DNA of 20,903 nt from Anaerolineae bacterium (GTDB lineage Bacteria; Chloroflexota; Anaerolineae; J102), in assembly GCA_027036755.1 (NCBI GenBank), contig JALWDV010000802.1:1-20903 (forward strand), given 5' to 3'. Both the position numbers and the translations under genes were made by a program. Under the pieces are notes generated by a model. The model was not told the origin of the DNA and made no database searches. It saw nothing but the letters and a program-made list of their open reading frames with translations. Shown piece after piece: positions 14,881 to 20,903 of this stretch (position 1 is its first letter; the number at the start of each line of letters is the position of its first letter).

Positions 14881-14978
14881 GAATGTTCACAAATTAAATC
14901 GGTCATAGTGGCATTCGCCACGTCCGCCCGGCGATGAAGTCGCCGGGCTACGGAACAGCGCCGGATAAATCCGGCTAG

Positions 14979-15078
14979 CCCCGCAGGGGCGCTGTTTCTA
15001 GCCGGGGGACGTCATCCCCCGGCGCTGGCGGCGGGCGCGAAGCGCCCCGGGCCTATAACCGGATTATTTTGTCAATGT
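14979..15078. repeat. Composite of three dispersed repeat modules
   Basis: 14979-15028 is the reverse complement of 17808-17857 (49 of 50 identical). 15022-15050 is the exact reverse complement of 7001-7029. 15051-15078 is identical to 1332-1359. The modules are joined head to tail here but occur separately elsewhere. The spacer 14889-15450 has no convincing gene. Confidence 0.8.
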
Positions 15079-15116
15079 TCATAAAAACGCGTCGCAATCG
15101 AGGGATGGGGGCGTTC

Positions 15117-15146
15117 TTGGAGCGCCCGCCCTTCAACGTGTATAAT
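15117..15146 (+). promoter_or_regulatory. Possible sigma-70 promoter upstream of the glycosyltransferase
   Basis: TTGGAG (15117-15122), an 18-base spacer and TATAAT (15141-15146). Initiation near 15153 would leave a leader of about 300-360 bases that contains the hairpin at 15225-15323. Confidence 0.45.
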
Positions 15147-15224
15147 CAAAGTTCGAATGTAACGATACAGCTTGCATGTCACGCCGCATAGGCTGGAGCC
15201 ATCGACAGGCGCCACGCCAAGACT

Positions 15225-15323
15225 GTAAAACGTCAAGCGTCAAACGTCACCCTGCTGTAACGATGTCATGGCTCATTGCAGGACGATTCTCTGCCGACAA
15301 CCGCTTGACGGTTGACGTTTTAC
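15225..15323. repeat. Fold-back repeat of 'ACGTCAA' type
   Basis: The arms GTAAAACGTCAAGCGTCAA (15225-15243) and the reverse complement of 15305-15323 agree at 18 of 19 positions. The same words build the fold-back at 20807-20882. A reading frame crosses it (15176-15406), but it is repeat DNA. Confidence 0.75.
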
Positions 15324-15450
15324 GCATGACGTGGGTCAGCATAAGAGGCCGACGTTGCTTCGGCGGGCGTTTTCTTGCCGTGGCCTGTATGGTAACGTTC
15401 GAATAATCGTTTTTTAGCGCCCGTCATATCAATCTAGCGCATCCGCACAG

Positions 15451-16518
15451 ATGCGGGATGTCCATTTCGAATCTGTGCAGGATCGCCAGTTATCCAATAA
15501 AAGGTCTCTTGTGGATCAAAAAGAGAAAATCCGGTGCAGTGTTTGCATCACTGCCTATAACGAAGAAGCGAATATCGGCAAAATCCTGGACGCGATGATC
15601 AATCAGCACCTGCACGAGGTGTCCATCACCGAGATCGTCGTGGTGGCCAGCGCCTGCACCGATAACACCGTGCCCATCGTCAAGGAGTTCATGGCGCAGG
15701 ACCCGCGGGTCAAGCTCATCGAGCAGGAGAAGCGGCTGGGCAAGACCGCGGCCATCAATGCGTTCCTGAAGGTGGCCCAGGAAGATATCTGCGTGCTGGA
15801 AAGCGGCGACACCCTGCCCCATGAATCCGCGGTGGAGCACATGGTGCGTATGTTCAAGGACCCCAAGGTGGGGATGACGGGCGCGCACAAAGTGCCGGTG
15901 AATACGCCGGATCACCTGGTGAGTCTTTTCACCTATCTGCGTTTGCAACTGGAGCACGAGCTGAGTCTCGATATCCCCAGGCTGGGTGAGATGATCGCTT
16001 TCCGCAAGGTGTTCGATCAAATTCCGCCCGATGTGGCCATGGATGAGGCGTTTGTCGAGGCGTTCATGGTTCAGCGAGGCATGGAGGTGAAGTATGCGCC
16101 GGATGCGGTGGTGTACAACACCGGGCCCACGACCATCGGTGATTTCGTGCGCCAGCGCCGCCGCAATCACGCCGGACATCTTTATCTCAAACACAAGTAT
16201 GGCTACAAGGTGAGCAGCCTGCGCAAGCGCAAGGTGGCGTGGATCGCGACCAAGCAGGTGGCCCGGGCCATTTGGGGCGTGGTGCAGCTCATCTATGTGC
16301 TGGGAATGCTGGCTTTTCTCGAGGGTTGGGCCCGTTTTCTGGGCTGGTACGACTATGCCATCAAGAAGGAGAAGCACGTGGTGTGGGATATGGCCTGGAG
16401 CCAGAAGACGGATGTGGCTTCGGAGAAGGAAAGAGCGGGCGAGATGGTCAAAGACGCCAGTCTGGTGGATCCGTTGGCGTCGGTGACGGTGGCCAGCCAT
16501 ACGACGCAGGAAGGATGA
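15451..16518 (+). CDS. Family 2 glycosyltransferase, membrane-associated
   Basis: A 355-residue GT-A fold enzyme. The nucleotide-binding start is CSVCITAYNEEANIGKIL (29-46). VVASACTDNT (64-73) and KRLGKTAAINAFLK (94-107) are GT2 blocks. Where the metal-binding DxD is expected the sequence reads ESGD (117-120). The acceptor-site acidic pair is DE (198-199), and the QxxRW-like motif is QRRRNH (235-240). One or two hydrophobic segments (about 272-300) should anchor it to the membrane. It would add a sugar to a lipid or envelope polymer; donor and acceptor are unknown. ATG at 15451 has no Shine-Dalgarno sequence; GTG at 15511 (Val21) has AAGG six bases upstream and starts nearer the conserved domain, so it may be the true start. 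A flippase-like gene follows, separated by a MITE-like element. Confidence 0.88.
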   Translation: MRDVHFESVQDRQLSNKRSLVDQKEKIRCSVCITAYNEEANIGKILDAMINQHLHEVSITEIVVVASACTDNTVPIVKEFMAQDPRVKLIEQEKRLGKTAAINAFLKVAQEDICVLESGDTLPHESAVEHMVRMFKDPKVGMTGAHKVPVNTPDHLVSLFTYLRLQLEHELSLDIPRLGEMIAFRKVFDQIPPDVAMDEAFVEAFMVQRGMEVKYAPDAVVYNTGPTTIGDFVRQRRRNHAGHLYLKHKYGYKVSSLRKRKVAWIATKQVARAIWGVVQLIYVLGMLAFLEGWARFLGWYDYAIKKEKHVVWDMAWSQKTDVASEKERAGEMVKDASLVDPLASVTVASHTTQEG

Positions 16519-16529
16519 TGTTTGACTCC

Positions 16530-16674
16530 ACTGCAAAAAGGTCATTTCACCACGGAGACACGGAGGACACGGAGAAAATAGTGGTAGTTCACAGAGAAAT
16601 TCCTCTCCAAATCCGCCTTTTTCTTCCTCCGTGCGCTCTGTGCCTCCGTGGTGAAGGTTTTTTCAGTACAGCCA
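16530..16674 (+). mobile_element. MITE-like element A, copy 2
   Basis: This is the same orientation and nearly the same sequence as 6808-6952 (both 145 bp across the matched part). It starts ACTGCAAAAAGG and ends TTTTTTCAGTACAGCCA. It fills the gap between the glycosyltransferase stop (16518) and the flippase-like ATG (16697), so it may have split an operon or altered the downstream gene's 5' end. Confidence 0.78.
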
Positions 16675-16696
16675 TGTTTTGTAATCGGTTTTCGAC

Positions 16697-17734
16697 ATGC
16701 AATGCTCAACATCTCGCCGCGGCGAGGGCGTTGGGCGTCGGACGTTTTTCTGTTGGACGCGGGACGTGGGCGGCAATCTGAAGGGCGCGCTGTTGCGCGG
16801 GGGCGTCAGCGTGGCGCTGATCCTGTTCGTGCTGTGGCGGTTTCAGGATAAGCTCGCCCAGGTTTGGGAGATGCTGGCCTCCGCCAATCTGTGGTGGGTG
16901 CTGGTTGCTGTTCTGCTTTTCTGGACGGCCATGCTCATCAATGCGTTCAAATGGTGGACGTTGCTGCGGGCGCAAGATATCCAGGTTCCCTTTTCCGCCA
17001 TGGCCAATTTCACTTTCGTGGGATTTTTCTTCAACAACATCCTGCCCGCCAATATCGGCGGCGATGTGATGCGCGGTTATGGTCTGGCCAAATACACCGA
17101 GGAGAATGCAGGCGCGGCCGCGTCGGTGGTGCTGGATCGTCTCATCGGGCTTTCGGCCTACATGAGCGTGGCCGCGGTGGCAGCCCTGGCCGCGGTGTTC
17201 TTCACCGGGCGCTCCGAACTCTGGCCGCTGGCTGCGGTGGCCGTGGCGGCCCTGGCAGTGTTGCTGATGATGGGCGCTTTCCTCATCAGTCGTCGCATCA
17301 GCCGGGCCATCAGCCGCCTGTTGCATCGAGGTTTTCTGGCGAAGATAGCGCCTATCTGGGATTTGCTGGCCGCGGCATTCGAGCGCTATCGTTTTCAATA
17401 CAAGACCCTGGCCCTGGCTTTTCTCATCGGCCTGACGGGCATCGCCACCACCTCGATGGTGAATTACGTCCTCTCCCTGGCCCTGGGCGGGGGCATTCCG
17501 CTGGTGGATATTTTTCTTTTTACGCCCCTCATCGCGTTGGTGTTGATCATCCCCATTTCCATCGGGGGGCTGGGCCTGAGCCAGGCCGCGTATCCTTTCT
17601 TCTATGGCCTGGTGGGCGTGCCGGGCGAGTTGGCCCTGGCCCTGAGCCTGTTCGTGCAGGCGGTGCAGCTATTTTGCAGCCTGCCCGGCGGCGTGTTGTG
17701 GTTGTTGTGGAAGAAGGAGGAGGGGGCGGCATAG
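16697..17734 (+). CDS. Flippase-like integral membrane protein (LPG_synthase_TM / PF03706 family)
   Basis: Up to 345 residues with about eight membrane helices. Family signatures are FFNNILPANIGGDVMRGY (111-128), the DR pair after helix 3 (147-148), and PISIGGLGLSQAAYPFFY (286-303), where the usual (R/V)E is replaced by SQ. Relatives are the membrane domain of lysylphosphatidylglycerol synthase and many stand-alone proteins beside glycosyltransferases, thought to move or modify lipid-linked sugars. The gene probably works with the upstream glycosyltransferase. The start is uncertain: residues 1-23 (Arg- and Cys-rich) look like translated spacer with 'gtcggacg' words. GTG at 16766 is a good alternative, and homologues usually start near 'LRGGVSVALILF'. 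A hairpin follows the stop immediately. Confidence 0.8.
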   Translation: MQCSTSRRGEGVGRRTFFCWTRDVGGNLKGALLRGGVSVALILFVLWRFQDKLAQVWEMLASANLWWVLVAVLLFWTAMLINAFKWWTLLRAQDIQVPFSAMANFTFVGFFFNNILPANIGGDVMRGYGLAKYTEENAGAAASVVLDRLIGLSAYMSVAAVAALAAVFFTGRSELWPLAAVAVAALAVLLMMGAFLISRRISRAISRLLHRGFLAKIAPIWDLLAAAFERYRFQYKTLALAFLIGLTGIATTSMVNYVLSLALGGGIPLVDIFLFTPLIALVLIIPISIGGLGLSQAAYPFFYGLVGVPGELALALSLFVQAVQLFCSLPGGVLWLLWKKEEGAA

Positions 17735-17766
17735 GGCCTCGGAGATTTGGCCTGTCTTCCGAGGCC
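17735..17766 (+). terminator. Possible terminator of the flippase-like gene
   Basis: GGCCTCGGA (17735-17743) pairs with TCCGAGGCC (17758-17766) around a 14-base loop, directly after the TAG. The tail TCTTGATG is poor in T, so termination efficiency is doubtful. Confidence 0.45.
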
Positions 17767-17807
17767 TCTTGATGGCGAACCGGTTACGCCAGCAACTGCG
17801 AACGTAA

Positions 17808-17857
17808 CCAGCGCCGGGGGATGACGTCCCCCGGCTAGAAACAACGCCCCTGCGGGG
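17808..17857 (-). repeat. 50-bp dispersed repeat, inverted copy of 14979-15028
   Basis: This matches the reverse complement of 14979-15028 with one difference in 50. It contains two hairpins: CCGGGGGA...TCCCCCGG and GCCCCTGCGGGG. Confidence 0.85.
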
Positions 17858-17884
17858 TCAGTTCAAAGTGTGACGCACCTTCCG

Positions 17885-17931
17885 GTCGCTTCGCTCTCTC
17901 GATATGACGTAGGAGGGCCTATTTACGGAAC
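17885..17931 (-). repeat. 47-bp repeat overlapping the ATPase stop codon, inverted copy of 6612-6658
   Basis: On the minus strand this starts GTTCCGTAAATAGG. The ATPase's last two codons and stop (GTT CCG TAA) are the first nine bases of the repeat. Confidence 0.8.
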
Positions 17932-20625
17932 TATCCTTTCCCGCCGCCGCCGCAGGAAGAACTTGAGGATTTCTTCGAAGAACAGCAGGGGCAGGGCGAC
18001 CAGCAAGGCGATCATCCACTGGTCGAAGGTCAGATGGGCGGTGTCTAGCAGGCGCTGAAAAACCTGCATTTCGGCGCCCAGAATGACCATCAGCAGCACG
18101 AGGCCGAACAGCATCAACTGCCGTCTGTCGCTGAAGGTTTCCATGGTGAAGACCGTGCGGCTGCGGTGGTTGTTCTCCAGGCCGTTGATGATGTGATAGA
18201 AGGAGAACGCGGCCAGCGACATGGTGGCGGCCACGGAGGCGTCGCCATAAGCGCCCTCGGCCCACTGCCGCAGGGCCAGAACCCCCACCGTCATCACCAC
18301 GCCCTGATAGAGCAATCGCAGGGCCACGCTTCGCGTGATGATGGGGTCATTGACCTTGCGCGGCGGCAGTTTCATCAGACCCGTGGTTGGTTTGCCAAAG
18401 CCCAGCGCCACGCCGATAGGGCCATCCACCACCCAGTTGATCCACAGAATTTGCAGGGGATTGAAGGGCACGCCCCCGGCAATGCCGAAGAAACCCGCAG
18501 CCAGGAAGCTGAGGATGAAGCCCACCAGCGTCGCCATCTGGAAGCGGATGAATTTGAGCAGGTTGTCATAAAGGCTGCGGCCAAAAGCCACGGCTTTGAC
18601 GATGGTGGCGAAGTTGTCGTCGGTGAGGATCATGTCGGCCGCGCCCTTGGAGACTTCGGTGCCGGTGATGCCCATGGCCACGCCGATATCCGCCTTCTTC
18701 AGGGCGGGCGCATCGTTGACGCCGTCGCCGGTCATGGCCACCACGTTGCCCTTCTCTTGCAGCAGGCGCACCAGCCGCACCTTGTCTTCGGGCGCAACCC
18801 GGGCGATGACCGCGATGTCATCCAGCTCCTGCTTGAGCTGCTCATCGGACATGCTGGCGAATTGGGCCCCGGTGATGGCCCGGCCCTCCATGCCCAGCTC
18901 TTTGGCGATGGCCCCGGCTGTAACCACATGGTCGCCGGTGATCATCCGCACCTGGATGCCCGCGCTCTTGCTCTCGGCGATGGCCTTTTTGGCCTCGGAG
19001 CGAGGCGGATCCACCATGCCCACCAGGCCCAGCAGCGTCAGGTCTTCCATCAGGCCCAGCAGGTCGGCGCGAGGATCGAAGCTGTCGGGATCGAAATCGC
19101 GTTGGGCCAGGACGAGGACGCGCAATCCCTTGCGGGCCATCTCGTCGTTGGCGGCCATGATGCGGGCGTGAGATTCCTCGGGCAGGGCTACGATCTGGCC
19201 GTCGGGCGCTTCGTAGAAATCGGATCTGGCGATGACCACATCGGGCGCGCCCTTGACGTAGGCCCGAATGACCTCTTTCCCCGCCCGATTCTTGATGCGG
19301 TGGAAGGTGGCCATCATCTTGTATTCGGAATCGAAAGGCAGTTCCGCCACTCGGGGATAGGTCTGGCGGGTGAGTGAGACGTCGATGCCGCCCTTTTCGG
19401 CCAGCACAATCAGCGCGCCCTCGGTGGGATCTCCCACCAGTTCGCCATCATCCAGCACCGCATCGGTGCAGAGGGCCATGGCCATCAGCGCGGGTTCGAT
19501 GTCCTTGTTCATGCCCGCGACGCTTTTGATCTTGCCCTCGGTGTCGTAGCCCTCGCCGGTGATGCTGAAACGCCCGTCCGGGATGATGAGCTCGCGGGCC
19601 GTCATCTTGTTCAGGGTCAGGGTGCCGGTTTTATCGGAGCAGATGGCCGATGTGGAGCCCAGAGTCTCCACCGAGGGCAGGCGTTTGACAATGGCCTGTT
19701 GTTTGGCCAGGGCCGTGGTGCCGTAAGAGAGCAGGGTGGTGACCACTGCGGGCAGGCCCGTGGGGATGGCGGCCACAGCCAGGGCCACGCCCACGATGAA
19801 CAGATCAGAAATCTCCTGGCCCGAAAGCAGGCCCAGCAGCACCACCAGCGCCAGGGCGCCGCCTGCAAGCGCGGCAATAATGACAGTGAGTTCGTCAAGC
19901 TGCTTTTGCAGGGGCGTCTTCTCGATCCTGGTGTTGTTCAGCATCTCCGCGATGTGCCCGACCTCGGTCTCCATGCCCGTGGCCGTAACGATGAGCTCGC
20001 CGCGGCCGCGGGTGACCGCTGAATTCATGTAAGCCATGTTCACCCGGTCGCCCAGAGGCAGGTCATCCTTGGGAATGGGATCGACGAGCTTGGGCACGGG
20101 CGTGCTCTCGCCCGTCAGTGCAGATTCTTCGATCTCCAGGCTGGCGGCCACAGTCAAACGCCCGTCCGCGGCCACCACATCCCCGGCCTCGAACATGAGA
20201 ATGTCGCCGGGCGCGACTTCCCTGGCGTCGATTTCCACCGTTTCGCCATTGCGTCGCACTTTGGTGGTCAGCTTCATCATCTTCTGCAGGGAGGCCAGGC
20301 TGGCCTCGGCCTTGGCTTCCTGGTGCATCCCCATTATTGCGTTGAACACCGTCAGCAGGATCAGCAACAGGCCCGTGCCGATGTCTCGCACCAGAATGAT
20401 GCTGGCCAGGCCGGCGATGAGCAGGATGATCTGCATGAAGTCTTTGTATTGGGCCAGGAATTTCTTCCATCCGGGCGTCTCGGGCGCTTCGGCCATCTCA
20501 TTGGGGCCATATTGTTTCAGACGTTTTTGGGCCTCGTCGCTGCTGAGACCGACGTCGGGGTCCACGTCCAGGGCCCGGGCGACCTCCTCGACAGATTTTT
20601 GATACCAGTTGATTTGTTTTGACAT
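17923..20625 (-). CDS. Cation-translocating P-type ATPase, P2-like, ion uncertain
   Basis: A 900-residue ATP-driven membrane pump of full P2 length. Motifs in order: actuator TGES (171-174); phosphorylation site DKTGTLT (331-337, Asp331); nucleotide-binding KGAPDVV (458-464); TGDHVVTA (563-570); hinge TGDGVNDAP (632-640). The helix pattern is two helices before the actuator, two around residues 250-300, and six after residue 690. It would usually be called a Ca2+ ATPase, but the SERCA calcium ligands are mostly replaced: IPTGLP (287-292) has Thr for Glu309; the M5 equivalents of Asn768 and Glu771 are Leu700 and Phe703; in M6 Asn730 and Asp734 remain but Thr799 is Val733. The ion is therefore open. 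ATG at 20625 has AAGGAAG six to seven bases upstream. It appears monocistronic. The last codons lie in a dispersed repeat. Confidence 0.93.
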   Translation of the reverse strand: MSKQINWYQKSVEEVARALDVDPDVGLSSDEAQKRLKQYGPNEMAEAPETPGWKKFLAQYKDFMQIILLIAGLASIILVRDIGTGLLLILLTVFNAIMGMHQEAKAEASLASLQKMMKLTTKVRRNGETVEIDAREVAPGDILMFEAGDVVAADGRLTVAASLEIEESALTGESTPVPKLVDPIPKDDLPLGDRVNMAYMNSAVTRGRGELIVTATGMETEVGHIAEMLNNTRIEKTPLQKQLDELTVIIAALAGGALALVVLLGLLSGQEISDLFIVGVALAVAAIPTGLPAVVTTLLSYGTTALAKQQAIVKRLPSVETLGSTSAICSDKTGTLTLNKMTARELIIPDGRFSITGEGYDTEGKIKSVAGMNKDIEPALMAMALCTDAVLDDGELVGDPTEGALIVLAEKGGIDVSLTRQTYPRVAELPFDSEYKMMATFHRIKNRAGKEVIRAYVKGAPDVVIARSDFYEAPDGQIVALPEESHARIMAANDEMARKGLRVLVLAQRDFDPDSFDPRADLLGLMEDLTLLGLVGMVDPPRSEAKKAIAESKSAGIQVRMITGDHVVTAGAIAKELGMEGRAITGAQFASMSDEQLKQELDDIAVIARVAPEDKVRLVRLLQEKGNVVAMTGDGVNDAPALKKADIGVAMGITGTEVSKGAADMILTDDNFATIVKAVAFGRSLYDNLLKFIRFQMATLVGFILSFLAAGFFGIAGGVPFNPLQILWINWVVDGPIGVALGFGKPTTGLMKLPPRKVNDPIITRSVALRLLYQGVVMTVGVLALRQWAEGAYGDASVAATMSLAAFSFYHIINGLENNHRSRTVFTMETFSDRRQLMLFGLVLLMVILGAEMQVFQRLLDTAHLTFDQWMIALLVALPLLFFEEILKFFLRRRRERIVP

Positions 20626-20667
20626 GGGCTGCTTCCTTACGGTTTGAGTTTGATCAGGTTGGGTTTC

Positions 20668-20676
20668 ATTCTATCA
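20668..20676 (-). promoter_or_regulatory. Possible extended -10 promoter of the ATPase gene
   Basis: The minus strand reads TGATAGAAT (20676-20668), about 43 bases upstream of the ATG, with no good -35. It is identical to the element upstream of the radical SAM gene. Confidence 0.35.
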
Positions 20677-20766
20677 CATCGACTTGAAAACGGCGTTGGC
20701 AGCATCTGTCGGGGCGTCCTACCTTAACAATGTCACATTACGTCATTCAGCAATTTCAAATTTAGA

Positions 20767-20796
20767 CATGGTTCATTCTCATTCAAAGCCATCTTT
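20767..20796 (-). repeat. 30-bp repeat, inverted copy of 6952-6981
   Basis: 29 of 30 bases match. Here it is not next to a MITE-like element, so it is a separate module. Confidence 0.8.
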
Positions 20797-20806
20797 ACAA
20801 TTTCTC

Positions 20807-20882
20807 CGTCAAACGTCATACGTCAAACGTCAAAAAGAGCCTGTTTCGCCACGTTTTTACGTTTGACGCTTTACGTTTGACG
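20807..20882. repeat. Fold-back repeat of 'CGTCAAACGT' type
   Basis: The left arm has CGTCAAACGT twice and the right arm its reverse complement twice, around a 15-20 base centre. It is related to 15225-15323. It lies near the window edge, with no gene in 20626-20903 visible. Confidence 0.75.
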
Positions 20883-20903
20883 TGCTTTGCCAGGCGTCGA
20901 CCA

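Noticed and set aside
15176..15406. 76-codon plus-strand frame
   Set aside because: It translates the fold-back repeat 15225-15323, with no ribosome-binding site and no protein-like composition.

Overview
The window (about 20.9 kb, GC-rich) looks like chromosomal DNA from a free-living bacterium. I favour the phylum Chloroflexota (Anaerolineae-like) because of the gene mix, which includes a ResB-like protein, a TIGR03960-type radical SAM enzyme and a P2-like ATPase, and because the long intergenic spacers are packed with short palindromic repeats. The phylum is an inference from gene style; there is no rRNA to test it. No phage, plasmid, CRISPR or transposase gene was found.

Layout. 266-1117 is an RmlD-type dTDP-4-dehydrorhamnose reductase. 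It converges on a minus-strand pair, a ResB-like membrane protein and uridine kinase, joined by a TAATG stop/start overlap (1599-3604). Behind that pair lies a complete tRNA-Thr(CGT) with a near-consensus promoter and its own terminator (3618-3762). mreB follows on the plus strand (4114-5118). From 5440 to 6534 on the minus strand there is an unrecognised multi-pass membrane protein whose downstream region carries a multi-hairpin RNA candidate ending in a strong intrinsic terminator. A three-gene carbohydrate ABC importer (lipoprotein plus two permeases, no ATPase) occupies 7447-10535. pdxS (11150-12037) and a small four-helix membrane protein (12122-12487) follow. A radical SAM protein is on the minus strand (12894-14606). 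A family 2 glycosyltransferase and a flippase-like membrane protein (15451-17734) form a likely envelope or lipid-glycan pair. The window closes with a 900-residue P-type ATPase on the minus strand (17923-20625).

The genes do not form one pathway. Cell-envelope and cell-shape functions recur (RmlD, MreB, glycosyltransferase, flippase-like protein), set among housekeeping genes (udk, pdxS, tRNA) and transport genes.

The most distinctive content is between the genes. At least eight repeat families occur in the spacers, many in two or more copies within 20 kb. Two have the structure of non-autonomous mobile elements (MITEs): a 174-bp element with perfect 11-bp terminal inverted repeats and an exact 8-bp target-site duplication (14707-14880; older copy 10817-10990; end fragment 7264-7290), and an element of about 145 bp at 6802-6952 and 16530-16674. 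One repeat copy supplies the last codons and stop of the ATPase. The ATPase itself lacks most of the residues that bind Ca2+ in SERCA, so its ion is open.
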